The notes: generated from the letters alone by a model not told the origin. 64,000 nt of DNA from Mytilus californianus (GCF_021869535.1 NW_026262690.1:17199001-17263000), one strand, 5' to 3'. Shown: positions 46,195-58,094, counted from the stretch's first letter. Numbers and translations are program-made.

Positions 46195-46960
46195 TAGAGC
46201 GGTTACTTGACCTGCTTCCGTTGTCGGCGATGCAGATACAAATCGAAGTTTTTCTCTCTTGAAAAGTTTTACCACTCGTTTTTTATTTCGTTTACCAAGT
46301 TTTTTTTTTAAACAATCATATTTACCATTCTCAACATCGGTGTTGATTATTTCAAAATCCCTATTGCGTGCATATTGTACTAGAAATTTAGTAGAATGAC
46401 TGTACTATGTTTCATCAAATTGACTTTTAACAGAAAGTAGGATTTTATATTTCTTGGAAAACTTATTTCACGTGATTATCAGACATTACTTTGTATTAAA
46501 GATCGGATTGGATGTGTTTACGACTTTAACTAATGAATGTGTGTAACTGAAGGTCATTTTAAACAAGTCTAATAATAGGCTGAAAGTGAGAAACAAGTTA
46601 TATATTCGATTAAAGAGCCATATAAGTTAATTTACATTACGGAACTGTTAGCATCCTTTTTGTCTTAAAATCTAAAACATAATATGTCAATAATTCATAT
46701 ATTATTTATATAGCAGTATGGATAGCAATATATAAAAGTTGATTATCCAAATTGGTTTTGAATTTGTATTGGTAAGCTCTTATCAGAGGTGTTTATCGTT
46801 AGGGAGTGAAAGGAGCATTAGCTGTTACATTCATGTTCAGCGATTAGACTCAAATTCTCATATATCAAATTATATGGTATTCGTATTTTCAAAAAATATA
46901 TTTATTCCGTCCACTTTTCTCTAATGTGACATCTTCGAATGAGACTTATTACTAAATTGG
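46195..46960. other. No supported feature
   Basis: AT-rich; frame 46739-46924 is not recognised. Confidence 0.45.
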
Positions 46961-46966
46961 TACTTT

Positions 46967-47535
46967 GATGAGGAACACTACGAGTGCTACATGTGGAGCA
47001 GGATCTGCTTACCATTCGGCGCACTTGAGATCACACCCGGTATTAATTAGTTTCGTTTTGTTCAGTATATAGTTTGGGAGATCGATGAGGAACACTACGA
47101 GTGCTACATGTAGACAAGATCTGCTTACCATTCGGCGCACTTGAGATGACACCAAGTATTAATTAGGTTCGTTTTATTAAGTATATAGTTTGGGAGATTG
47201 ATGAGGAACACTACGAGTGATACATGTGAAGCAGGATCTGGTTACTATTCGACGCACTTGAGATCACACTCGGTATTAATAAGGTTCGTTTTGTTCAGTA
47301 TATAGTTAGGGAGATTGATGAGGAACACTACGAGTGCTACATGTGGAGCAGGATCTGCCTACCATTCGGCGCACTTGAGATCACACCCGGTATTAATTAG
47401 GTTCGTGTTGTTCACTATATAGTTTCCGATGTTGTTTTTGATAGATTGGTTATTGTCTTTTTGATGTTTTTCGGGTTTTTTTCAATGATTTGTCAATTTT
47501 TCTTCGACTTATAATTTTAAATATCTCTTAGCTAC
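46967..47535 (+). repeat. Family C tail with four-fold 117-bp amplification
   Basis: Units start at 46967, 47084, 47200 and 47317, each with 'gatgaggaacactacgagtg', 'gcaggatctgcttaccattc' and 'gcacttgagatcacacccgg'. The fourth unit continues into the remaining tail ('gatgtttttcgggttttttt'-like, to about 47535). This is internal tandem growth of the RT-element tail, parallel to the family A head array. Confidence 0.9.
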
Positions 47536-47754
47536 ATGTATCTGCCGCCTTTTTTATAAAACTTCAAATAATATGTAGACATGAAACAGTTCATGGGCAG
47601 AGAGTAAATATGTTATCGAGATTTTACGAATTACAAGTATTTTACATCAAGCTCGATAAAGGCTATACAGAGAAATTTACATGTACAGTTGGTATTGTGC
47701 GCACAGAAATCATACAAGTATTTTTCATGTATTAAATATCAGAATTTGGAGTTC

Positions 47755-47990
47755 ACCAGACATATAATACCATTTGGCGGCGGTGACGATTTGAACTAGA
47801 CATATAATACAATTTGGCGGCGGTTACGAATTAAACAAAACATATAGTACAATTTGGCGGCGGTGACAATTTAAACCAGACATATAATACAATTTGGCGG
47901 CGGTGACAATTTAAACCAGAGATATACAATTTGGCGACGGTGACTAATTAAACCGGAGATATAATACAATTTAGCGGCAGTTTCGTGTCG
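47755..47990 (+). repeat. 40-bp minisatellite
   Basis: About six copies of a 40-bp unit, 'catataatacaatttggcgg' followed by 'cggtgacaatttaaaccaga', starting at 47761 and 47801. The later copies are shorter and diverged. Confidence 0.9.
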
Positions 47991-48168
47991 TTCACACATT
48001 TCTAGTTTTCAAACAAATAATGAATGAAAAGAAATGAGTAACAAATACGAACGAATTCTCATTGTGCTTTTGTGTGTTTAGTCTTATAGAGGTTTATCCC
48101 AAATCTCTTTTTACTATAAACGATTTGAAGACAAATGCAAATCCTTCAAAATAGAACTTATGAAGCAT

Positions 48169-49175
48169 CCTTCCGATGGTGTCTTCCTCCTATTCCCACT
48201 TTTTAAAAATCACTATTCCTTCTATTCCCACATGCAAATAACAATAGATGTTTTGATAAATAATTTGTTTTTATAACAATCAAGGTTAATTAAAAATTCA
48301 CCTAAGATTTACCTGTATTTTTTAAAAGAAAAGATATTTCTTACACTGTTTAAGTATAATATTATTTAAAAAAAAATAATAATGTAATACACTTTTTATT
48401 TGTAATACTTAAGAACAAAGAATAAGTCAGATAAATAGAAGTAAGATTAAATAATCATTGAATTTGTAAATTTAAAAAATTGCCATCCGAACAAATAAAT
48501 TGATGATAGATAATTTTATAACAAACTTTCCCATCTTGCAAGATTTCCATGTACAACAAACGCAAGAAGAACTTAATAGTTTTACCAAAATCTGTTGATG
48601 AATTCAACATAGATGGTATTTGGGAACGTACTACCAAAGGTGACCCATTCCTGCTAACAGACGACAACACAGTTAGGCGTATGTTAATCTTCAGTACTCA
48701 AAATTATCTAACACACTTAGCAGCTGCAAATATCATATATGGTGACTTCAGCCTACCACTATCTTCCCGGACTATGAAGTCGCCATCCGAAATGCAGCAT
48801 ATTTCTGAATTTCTAATGTGTGTGCTACAATGAATGATTTTTTTTAGTGCTATTAACTTGTATTGTTTGTTTCATATTATAATGCTTGCTTGAATCAACT
48901 GTTGAATTTGTGTAATAAAAGAAAAAAATAGTTTACTTATATATGTTTCCATTTTTTTCATATTTATTTTAATAAAAAAACACAGAATTCATACACACAC
49001 AAAAATAACCTATTACCTATCCAAAAAAACACTTGTCAATCAAAAGTTGATTAAACAATGCTTATACAGTATAATCCTTTGTTTGCACAACTTTTCCCTC
49101 TATTCCCACATGAAATTTTAACTTTTCTTACCAGATTTATAAAAAGTGGGAATAGGAGGAATGAACCCTTCCGAT
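48169..49175 (+). mobile_element. Compact Mutator-like (MULE) element with TIRs and 9-bp TSD
   Basis: Flanked by the 9-bp direct repeat CCTTCCGAT (48169-48177 and 49167-49175). The termini are inverted: 'ttcctcctattcccactttt' at 48183 and its inverse ending near 49162. MULEs typically generate 9-bp target duplications, and the internal frame is MULE-like, so the three observations agree. A second motif, 'tctattcccacatg', lies near both ends but in direct orientation. Length between the TSDs is 989 bp, far below an autonomous element, so it is probably mobilised in trans. Confidence 0.82.
48549..48833 (+). pseudogene. MULE transposase N-terminal fragment
   Basis: 94 codons reading LPKSVDEFNIDGIWERT, TKGDPFLLTDDN, RMLIFSTQNYLTHLAAANII, then YGDFSLPLSS. 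This fits the segment leading to the first catalytic Asp of MULE-type transposases (usually a D-G/A-T-F context); here the region after the Asp is altered and the frame ends soon after. The DDE core is missing. The overlapping minus frame (48455-48670) is a shadow. Confidence 0.7.
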
Positions 49176-49179
49176 TTAC

Positions 49180-51265
49180 AGTGATTAATACCAATTTTAC
49201 TTCCAATAATTCACTTTAATCTAGAATCTATATCATCGTTTCAAAATGAATAAAATGTAATTCGCGATGGATTTTTGTATGATTCACTGCGGTCTAAAGA
49301 AAATGGGTGATTAATCAGAGAGGAAAAGAAATCAATTTAACAGAAACTAAACAAGTCATTTTATGCAATAGTTTCTTTTTTCGATTTATCTAATTTTATA
49401 CCTTGTTCGAGGCTATTTCAACCTAAGAAATAAGACAACGGGTTTTCTATTATCCTATTTAATCCGCGTTAACTTCCTATTGAACTAATAAAGAAAAATA
49501 AAATTACCAAGATTGGTGATAATCACTTACAAGTTCTCATTACACTGTTATTGGTTTTAGAAATGGAATAGATTGGCTAATTATTTTTCATAAAATTGAC
49601 TTTTAACACAAAATTATATTTTAAATTTCTTGGAAAAATTATTTTCCATGATTACCAGGCGATATGATGTCGAAGCAAATTTGTTGTTCCTTTTTATGGC
49701 TAATATAACAACGAGACATATACGTAGAGTAAACAATAAACAGACCAATAGAACAGTTAAACCAAATTGTATGAATACATTGTAATAATAATCTTCAAAA
49801 CGTCAGGAAAAGTACAGCAGTGTAACTAATGAAGACTATCGTTTTTAACATTAAGGTATATGAAACAGTTTGGATGTAAATTAGCTTGTAAAACTATTCT
49901 GAAATGTGCTCATCTTCTTGTCATGTTCTCAGCATAAATAACATCCTCGAGGAAAAGATAAATATGTGTTTCATAAAATTATTCACGACAGATGGCCTCA
50001 ATTAAGTGATTTATATTTCAAATTTAAAAGAAAATCAGCTAACATTAAATACAGTTCATTGACATATTGACTTAACTTATAATTGATTTGAATACAGACG
50101 TAAACATATAAAAGGAAGAAAGCTGTTTTGAACGTATTGATTTGTAACTTTAAGAGAAAACAAAAAATAGCATATATGATGAAATTCCCGCGAGCGTAAC
50201 ATAATATCATTTTGTTCTTTCATTAGCAATTCTGTTCATTGCATGTAGCTACTAAATGCATTTCATATCTCGGGCCGTGTGAAGGTTGATCCTGAAATAC
50301 TTCCAATGCAGCAAATTTAAATGCAACTACATATGTAAATGAGCATGTAGTCATCTATGACATTTTCATGATTTTTGTTGAACTTAAATTATTAAAGTAA
50401 ATCATTGGCTGGAATAGTTTCATTATGATGCGGTGTCTCCTGATATTGAATGTTGAATCACAAATTCTAATTTTCGATGTTTCAAATCTCTAATTTCAAA
50501 TTTCTATAATATAGGAGGAGTAATGATAAAGCAACTGTTTTGATCCCTTACATTCGAAAATAAAATAGTATGTCCAAAAAAACGCATAGAGTTTTAAAAA
50601 ATAAATTTGGCAATATGAATTAATGAATTTCAACTGTTTAGATATTGAAGCAATGCGTTTATTAGGTTTATTTGAAATACCAAATATCGGTTCGAACAAT
50701 TTTGAAACTAGCTAAGTGTATTTTGTTCACCCTCAAAACTGTTTGGTTTAATCACCCGTGAAACACGGAGATTATCATAAATAATTGATACTGTGATATG
50801 CCGCTATCCTCAGATTGAACCCTGCTACATGTAACAATGTCATATCAAACTGAAGACGCCCGAGAATTCAACGTTCGCTAAAGCATAATGTCTTGCCTTT
50901 TGCAATTTATAAAGATTAAATCAAACTTGATCAGTACAAGTTTGCTCTAGAAATGGTAGTGCACGCATCACTACCTCGGCCCATGAACGGTTATACAGTT
51001 TTCCATCTACGTAATCGAACAGTGAGTGGCACAATCACTGCTGGCTTTTAGTTTCCACGGTTTGAGGAAAATTTAAACCAAGGCAGCCTGTTGTAGGATT
51101 GCAAATGTGGAATTTCATCAAGGAGACCTTAATATTATGGACTTGTTTAATTGCAAATGGCTGATATTTTTGTTCAAGCTTATTGTTTTTCTTAAATTGT
51201 TTAACATTTCACAGCGGTATAACATAACATGTCACTTTAATTATTCTTCCCTTAGTTTATTTATT
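49180..51265. other. No supported feature
   Basis: About 2 kb AT-rich. Frames at 49998-50210 and 50496-50699 (minus) and 51107-51361 (plus) have no recognisable domain; the last runs into family A. Confidence 0.45.
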
Positions 51266-51269
51266 TTAT

Positions 51270-51735
51270 ATTTACATTGTATCATAGATCAAATTTATTT
51301 GTTCAGTGTATGTTCACTGGTGTTAATATGTCTTTTGATTGAGTTAAGCCATTTCAATTGATATTTTATATTGTGTCTTTCTATGTTGTGATGTTACACT
51401 ATTGTTTCAGATAAGGGTGAAGGTTTGGTACCATTAAAACGTTTAAACCCGCTGCAATTGTTTGCGCCTGTCAGGAATCTGATGTTCAGTAGTTGTCGTT
51501 TGTTGATGTGGTTCATAAGTGTTTCTCGTTTCTCGTTTTTTATATAGATTAGACCGTTGTTTTTCCCGTTTGAATGGTTTTACACTAGTAATTTTTGGGG
51601 CCCTTTATAGCTTGCTTTTCGGTGTGAGCCAGGGCTCCGTGTTGAAGACCGTACTTTGACCTATAATGGTTTACTTTTATAAATTGTGACTTGGATGGAG
51701 AGTTGTCTCATTGGCACTCATACCACATCTTCTTA
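51270..51735 (+). repeat. Family A, longer subfamily, full length
   Basis: Shares the long lead-in 'tgtatcatagatcaaattta' and the variant 'gacttggatggagagttgtc' with 14820-15320. Ends 'cataccacatcttcttat'. The two are the best pair for defining the subfamily. Confidence 0.88.
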
Positions 51736-51794
51736 TATCTATTGTTTAGACCCAGGTACACAGATATGCGCTTGTTCATTGGTTTTACACATTG

Positions 51795-52330
51795 ACAGTC
51801 TTGACTGGAAACGTGTGGCGAATTTGGTTAAGCGATGAATGACGTTTTGGTCTCCAAAGATGAGATAAACGAACCCTAGTATACAGGCCTCGAAGTAATG
51901 TTTGACAGATTTGGCGGATGAAGCAGCAATTATATCCTACAATCGCAATAATAACCTAGTACATGGCAAAGTAATAGCTCAATGTTATATAGACGATATT
52001 ATGCAGTCAAATATGCTCAATGTTATTGTCCGACAGAGGGAGATGTTTCAGTAGAACAATGCCAGAACCATATTATACTGCAAGGGTTATCATGGATTTC
52101 TTTACTCAGAACAATGTATTGACATGGCCCTCAAAGTTGTCCGATTTGAACCTCACAGAATACCTTTGGGACGAATTTGATAGACGCGTACACCTCATTG
52201 AACTAAACCAATCAACGTTGTAACATAAATTGAAAAGAACACCACAGGTCGTCCAAATAACGAATTTGATTCCATCCATGCCAAGTATATGCAGAACAGT
52301 GTTAGCCGCACATTGTCAAACTATATGATA
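51795..52330 (+). pseudogene. Tc1/mariner transposase relic
   Basis: Recognisable blocks in order are VIAQCYIDDIMQ near 51970, FTQNNVLTWPSKLSDLNLTE then YLWDEFDRRV in the frame 52020-52223, and ITNLIPSMPSICRTVLAA near 52258-52310. The DLN..EYLWDE block is the third catalytic acid region of Tc1-type enzymes. The second catalytic position reads stop-Asn-Asn-Ala where Asp-Asn-Ala is expected. Stops and frameshifts show that it is dead. No TIRs were recognised. Confidence 0.82.
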
Positions 52331-52334
52331 TCAA

Positions 52335-53000
52335 ATATGAATTGAACGTCGCTGGAAATTAATCCAATTAATTGTATTTAATGGGTTTTTTTTTCTATCC
52401 AATCTTTGATCAGAATTTATATCCTTACTGACATTTGCGAGGGAAATTTTACCTCAATATTACACTATAATTGAATTAGTTGTAAGTGAACATATTATAT
52501 CATATTTTTTTAGTATTTAATAGAACTGACATAATTTTAAAGGAATGAATAATTGTTCCATTCAATTTGTTGAACTTTTTTGGCCGAAAATTTGTAGACA
52601 TCTCTTATTATATATCTTCGTTCTTCTATTAATTCGTATTTCATATTTCGAACGTAGAATTCCTTTTTGTAAAGTACGGATGATCATTTGTTAATGTAAA
52701 ATTGTTGATGCTTTAAGATTGTTATTAAAATCATTTTCTTTGCTGATTTTCGTTGGATATATTTTGCCAAGTTTTAAATACAACAAATGGTGGATCACTG
52801 CAAAGCCTTTTCTCTTTTATCTCTTCCCTTTTGTGTTATCGCTTTATTTGCTTTAACAAATGTGTGTTGATGACCGATTTAATATTCGTGTTAAATGTTG
52901 CCACAAATTGGCACATACACAGTTTTGCATATGGTCTGTTGTTAAAGACGTGTTCTTTAATTCTTAGCCGATTAATCTTTTTCCATACCTGTTGATTATT
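52335..53000. other. No supported feature
   Basis: AT-rich; the 80-codon frame at 52753-52995 is not recognised. Confidence 0.45.
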
Positions 53001-53005
53001 TTAGG

Positions 53006-53098
53006 AATAATCCATGCAAGTTATAGATTTGTTGGAAACTTTCATATGGCCCACGCAATGTGAAAATGATAACAAATCTATGGCTTGCATGAACTATT
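53006..53098. repeat. 28-bp inverted repeat
   Basis: 'atgcaagttatagatttgtt' (53014-53033) pairs with 'aacaaatctatggcttgcat' (53071-53090) with a few mismatches. An extra arm copy, 'ggcttgcatgaattattt', lies at 53221. A small foldback remnant. Confidence 0.7.
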
Positions 53099-53099
53099 T

Positions 53100-53655
53100 C
53101 GGTTCTAATAGGACAAATACGGTAATTTGAAAAACTGAAGCGAAGTTAAGATTGCCTTGTGTATGGCTGTTCTATTTTACCCCCTGTAAGATAAAAGTTA
53201 CAAATTTCAAATGAATTTAAGGCTTGCATGAATTATTTCTTAAATAACCACTAGAAAAAATGTATTCAATCTTTATATAACTCTTAACCCAAACATTTTT
53301 TTTTTCGTTGGCTACTATTTACTGTCAAATGCATAGTTGACATGTCGAAACTAAGGAATGAGCAGCCATGTTGACTTGCCGAAATCCATGAATGTGCAAA
53401 GGATGCAATATAATAGAAAATGAAACAGCACCTAACTCAAAACTCCATTTTAATGCGACATTATCCAAATTTAGAGAGTACACGTAACGGAATAATCTTC
53501 AGCTTGAGAGTTTTCATTCGTATGACGTCATGTTTTGACATGACGTAAATGCGCCATGATCATTCATGAAATTTCTCGGAATTTTATTTTATTTTGATTT
53601 TATACATTTTTTAAGATCTTATGCATTCATTCTTTTTGTTATATATTAGGAATAA
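53100..53655. other. No supported feature
   Basis: Contains the short palindrome 'tgacgtcatgttttgacatgacg'-type motif near 53523-53545 (tgacgtcatg / catgacgt). Nothing else recognised. Confidence 0.4.
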
Positions 53656-53659
53656 CGGT

Positions 53660-54212
53660 TCATTTGATCTCAGTTATTCATTAGTCAAAATTCAATTATG
53701 ATGTCAAATTTTAGCTAGCTATAAAACCAGGTTTAATCAACCATTTTCTACATAAGGAAATGCCTGTACCAAGTCAGGAATATGACAGTTGTTTTCCATT
53801 CGTTTGATGTGTTTGAGCTTTTGATTTTGCCATTTGATAAAGGACTTTCCGTTTTGAATTTTCCTTGGAGTTCGGTATTTTTGTTATTTTACTTTTTCTT
53901 GCTTTCCTCTGAATTCCTATTGCGACGTCATGAAAAAAGGTCACCACGCCCGATGACATTACATAGAAAGAACACATTTTATAGGGGATCATTGGGAAAG
54001 AAGAATTTAGTTTGTCTGCGTATCGTCTAAAAATCATTACAGAAACAGATTCTACCACCAAATATCGTGCAATTCGATATTTCTCCGTTCTCGACAGTTA
54101 GATTATAAATATCTAAAACTCTCGGCGAGCCTCGCAATTAAAATTTGAAAATCTTTAAAATTGTCTCGAGTGGAGAAATATCGTATCACACTCGATGTAG
54201 TGGTAGAATGTA
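53660..54212 (-). mobile_element. Family M copy 2, interrupted by family B
   Basis: Inverse of 12756-13125. The palindrome is at 54069-54190 ('cgatatttctcc' and 'ggagaaatatcg', loop 'ctcggcgagcctcg') with terminal 'attctaccac' near 54051 and 'gtggtagaat' at 54200-54209. Outer parts match as 'gatctcagttattcattagt' (53668) and 'attcctattgcgacgtcat' (53911). The match is broken by 53705-53897. Confidence 0.8.
53705..53897 (+). mobile_element. Family B copy inserted in family M
   Basis: Starts near 'agctataaaaccaggtttaa' and ends 'gttattttactttttc'. Because the empty site exists at about 13072-13080 in family M copy 1, the element limits are fixed to within a few bases; it is about 190 bp. It shares 'gtaccaagtcaggaatatga' with a related stretch of family A. 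Confidence 0.85.
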
Positions 54213-54214
54213 TA

Positions 54215-55320
54215 TGTATCCCCATTGGTTTATGCAAAAAAAAAACATATCTTCAATTCAAATAGGTGTAGTTATGAAAGAATTTAGTAAAAGTTATCAG
54301 TATACGTTTTAGGGCCATTTTACTCTGATAAACTGTTGTGATATACTCATACAAATCATAAGTAGAAGGCAAAGACTTATATGATAAACAATAACATATT
54401 ATACGTTTGTCACGCACATTTAACGTTCTTCTGATACATATATTTATTTCCTCAGGTACGCTCGAGATTGAAAGTGGTTGAAGCTTCATTTTGTAAACTC
54501 ATAAACAATTTAATTATTTGCGCATCAAGACCAAACGTGTTCTAAACAGAACAGCCAGCATCGTGTACGTTTGTAAAGGAAGTTAGGAGTTTCGTTACAA
54601 TTTCAATCACGTAATGATAGGTCTTGTACTAACTGGTAGTTAAATGCTTTTTACGAACCATTTATCTTAGTTTTGAAGGAACTGGTCTTAATTATATTAT
54701 TGTTTCCCCAATATTCTTTAGTTTGACTCACTATCTATATCTTTATCAGACAAATAGTTACATGATGATTTAAATAACGCGGTACAAGAAATGTATGCAC
54801 TTTAAGCATATCCTTAATTTAAATGATCTTTTTTATATAAACTCTGTTTCACGTAAAATGAATGTAATGCTTCGGTCGTTGTCACAGAACACAGTGGAAG
54901 CATTTCCGTTTGGAAAAAAGCCAGTTTATTACACCATGAAACAATTACTTCGTAATACGATGTTTATTGAATCTATTGGTCATTGTGAAATAAAACTTCC
55001 GGCCAGTTCAATTTTGATGTGAAAGAGATTCCACCATTGTGATTGAACAATTAGGAAAATAGGAAATACATTATTGCTTGTTGTATAGTTGAATACACTA
55101 TAATATGAAGCAATATATAAAAGTTCCTTTCTATGTCATTTGCTTCAGTAATCTCCTTGTCATGATAATTAACTGATTGATACAGCGTCAAACTTACCGT
55201 AATGTCCAATACGCCAATTATGCACAAAACAATAAAGCTGGCAAATCAGGAAATGTTTTTGCAAGAACTATATATTATACTTTTGAATCGTGGTTTCAGC
55301 TACAATACATGCAACACATG
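54215..55320. other. No supported feature
   Basis: Frames at 54253-54489 (minus), 54795-55022 and 55177-55407 have no recognisable domain. A lone copy of the 8677 hairpin arm follows at 55329-55358. Confidence 0.4.
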
Positions 55321-55365
55321 CACAGGCACTTGTTTCTATCCATGGGAAGGTCGACTATCCACATG

Positions 55366-55600
55366 TTGGTATCGTGTAACAATTTGGTGGGAGTTGATAT
55401 CGCTTAAAGATTTGATGGGAGTTGTTATCGCTTTAAGATTTGGTGGGAATTGGTATCGCTTAACGATTTGGTGGGAATTGGTATTGCTTAACGATTTGGT
55501 GGGAGTTGGTATCGCTTAACGATTTGGTGAGAGTTGGTTTCGCCTAACGATTTTGCGGGATAAGGTATCGCCTAACTATTTGGTGAGAGTTTGTATCGAC
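55366..55600 (+). repeat. 28-bp minisatellite
   Basis: About eight copies of 'gatttggtgggaattggtat' plus 'cgcttaac'. Two adjacent starts are at 55465 and 55493. The copies are less regular towards both ends. Confidence 0.9.
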
Positions 55601-55624
55601 TTAAGTGTGACCAGTCTTCATTAT

Positions 55625-56050
55625 CCTGCTTGTGTTGTAGGGTATTATTTGTTATTTTATAGTTTGTTCATACGTTGTACTGTTATATCACTGTCCCATA
55701 TTAGGGGAGGGTTGGGCGCCCGCTAACATGTTTAACCCGCCACATTTTGTATGTGCCTGTCCCAAGTCAGGAGCCTGTAATTCAGTGGTTGTCGTTTGTT
55801 GCTGTGTATCATATTTGTATTTGAATTTGTTCACTGTTTTTTTTGTTCTTTTTTTTTCTTTTTACATAAATCAGGTCGTTAGTTTTCTCGTGTTAAGTTT
55901 TTACATTTGTCACACGGGTCCTTTTATAGCTGACTACGCGGTTTGGGTTTTGCGCATTATTGGAGGCCGTACGGTGACCTATAGTTGTCATTTGGTCTCG
56001 GGTGGAGAGTTGTCTCATTGGTAATTATATCACATCTTCTTATTTTTATA
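55625..56050 (+). repeat. Family A, full length (reference copy)
   Basis: The most complete standard copy: 'atagtttgttcatacgttgt', 'ttaggggagggttgggcgcc', 'gtttaacccgcc', 'cccaagtcaggagcctgtaa', 'cgttagttttctcgtgtta', 'ccgtacggtgacctatagtt' and the 3' end 'cacatcttcttatttttata'. About 425 bp, no open frame of its own. There are no A/B boxes that I can see, so its class is uncertain. Confidence 0.9.
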
Positions 56051-56244
56051 TATATCACTTTTAAAACGCTAAGAACAATTTTCAGAAATTATTTCCGCCT
56101 AATATTGAAAACTATACCAATAAAGAAAAGAAAAAAATGTCTATTTTTGCAGATGCCAGCATTTAGAACGACTGTAATAGCTTTACTATGTTGTTATTTT
56201 GTGCGGAAGCGTATTAGGGCCATCCTTTTTATTTTATTTTTCAA

Positions 56245-56640
56245 ATTGTCGACATTGATCTTGGAATTATCAATTTTAATCTTGGAATTATCAACCTTAA
56301 TCTGGGATTTCCAACTTTAATCTTGAAATAACCAACTTTAATCTTGGAATTATCGACTTTAATTTTGGAATTATCAACTTTAATCTTGGAATTATCAACT
56401 TTAATCTTGGAGTTATTAATTTTAGTCTTGGAATTTTCAACATTGAACTTAGAAATTCGAACTTTAAACTTGGAATTATCAACTTAAATCTTGAAATTTC
56501 AACATTAAACTTGGGAATTCCAACTTTAATCTTGGACTTGTCGACTTTAATTTTGGAAGTATCAACTTTAATCTTGGAATTATCACCTTTAATTTTAGAA
56601 TTATCGACTTTAATCTTGGAATTATCAACATTAAACTTTC
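56245..56640 (+). repeat. 21-bp minisatellite
   Basis: About 19 copies of 'tatcaactttaatcttgga' (+2). Because 21 is a multiple of 3, a minus-strand frame (56297-56482) reads 7-residue IIPRLKL repeats. It is flanked by unrelated sequence and has no coding support. Confidence 0.92.
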
Positions 56641-56644
56641 AAAG

Positions 56645-57630
56645 TATATATAAAGTCTTGTATAGCTTCACGTAGCCTAATAGCAATGAAGGGGAAGTAA
56701 CTTCCAATTAATGGGTATACATAGATATGCAAAAAATATGGGTCATAATTTTGCGAGATTTTATATAAATATGACACTACTTTTTAATGATATTCTATAT
56801 TGATATGCATGTTCCTTCATAATTTTATATTGCTCTGCATATCTTATATACATATGTTATTCGAAATCTTATATCAATCAGGGACTTTCATTTTCGAAGA
56901 ATTTCCTGTATAAATAGCGTTCCTGACCGCTTGGTAGACGTAGTTTTTTTTAGGAATAATTGTATCCTGTTCTACACGTTTTCTTAAGTAATGTTATCAT
57001 ATCAAAAGGTAAGAGAAGAATTTTGTTATATTCTTGCAATATTTGAGAAATCAGTATTGATACTTGACCAAAAAAAAACTGGATGTATACAATATTGGTT
57101 GGGGGCATTCAATTCCATAACATAACGTCTGTTTGAAACCGTCACTTGACAACCATTATCAAATAACTGCGCACAACTATATAGACATACAAGTAATCGT
57201 ATTGGTATAATAAAAAGAGATGTAATTAGGTATGGACTAAACAAAACATAAACGATAAACTTCTTGTAAATAAATCAACAGTGTAAACATTGATTTTTGA
57301 TATCAATTGTATTAATTTAGCACTTTTCTGAACCCAGAGAATCAGCCTCTCCACTATATATAAGAATAAATCTTTGCGTGTCTATCGTCATTTTACTAGC
57401 GATGGGAATCGGTTCATCATGTATTATTATCCTGATTATGTAATATGTCTGAGAATTTTCGCAGACATAACAATGTTATTCAACTTTGTTATCCATATTA
57501 TCAAGCATAAGCACACTTGTATTTTACAGCTATATGCAAGTATTTAAAAGGGTCTACAAATTTAAAGAAACAAATTTCCGCGATTATGGCATCACCACAT
57601 TTGACGTATCAGCATTTTTTTCTTCTGATG
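56645..57630. other. No supported feature
   Basis: AT-rich; frames 57026-57244 (minus) and 57486-57668 are not recognised. Confidence 0.45.
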
Positions 57631-57634
57631 AGCA

Positions 57635-57895
57635 ACACAAGGGATGTCACCAGTGGAATAGGTTCTGATTACCCGTCAGGAGTACCCATGATCATGTCTG
57701 TTTTTGGGCGGGATCATGTTGTTCGGTCTTTAGTTTTCTATGAAGTATTTTGTAGATTGTCGTTGCTTTCGTCGTTTTTTTTCTCTTTTTTACCAGGGTA
57801 CTGTCTGGTTTGTTTTCGACGTATGACCTTTGATTGTCTCCTTAGTATCTTCTATCTTGGAGTTCGATATTTTTCTTATTTTACTTTCTACCTTA
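57635..57895 (+). repeat. Family C fragment ending in a family B tail
   Basis: 'ggttctgattacccgtcagg', 'gggatcatgttgttcggtct' and 'ctgtctggtttgttttcgac' are a diverged RT-element tail. The last 35 bp ('ggagttcgatatttttctta') are the family B terminus. The 146-codon frame at 57517-57957 is a reading of this repeat. Confidence 0.65.
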
Positions 57896-57949
57896 TTGGC
57901 AATATATCACCAACTGTGTACGGGTTAACACTAAAACATGAAAACCAGA

Positions 57950-58090
57950 CTTTATAAATTACATGCGTCCGGAGCGCTTTTCTGGGTTTACCTTCATCAA
58001 GACCGCTCAAAGTCGAATATTAGAAAGCCAGGGATGTATAAAAGCCGAAATAGTTGAAGCGCTATATGACCAAAAAAGGGACATAAAATA
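57950..58090 (-). repeat. Family D copy, hammerhead-like layout
   Basis: On the minus strand: 'gagcggtcttgatgaaggta', 'aacccagaaaagcgctccgg', 'acgcatg'. The core resembles TTGATGA, a GG/CC stem II, GAAA and a near-palindromic AAGCGCTC. Stem I could pair GCGGTC with GGACGC at five of six positions. One core base is wrong, so this is a relic at best. Confidence 0.45.
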
Positions 58091-58094
58091 AACA

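Noticed and set aside
54795-55022. 75-codon frame as a small gene
   Set aside because: No recognisable motif, no paralogue in the window, length within chance expectation for this base composition.
56297-56482. Minus-strand IIPRLKL heptad-repeat peptide
   Set aside because: Product of a 21-bp minisatellite; no flanking coding evidence.
57517-57957. 146-codon frame as a gene
   Set aside because: Most of it is a diverged family C tail plus a family B end; no conserved domain.
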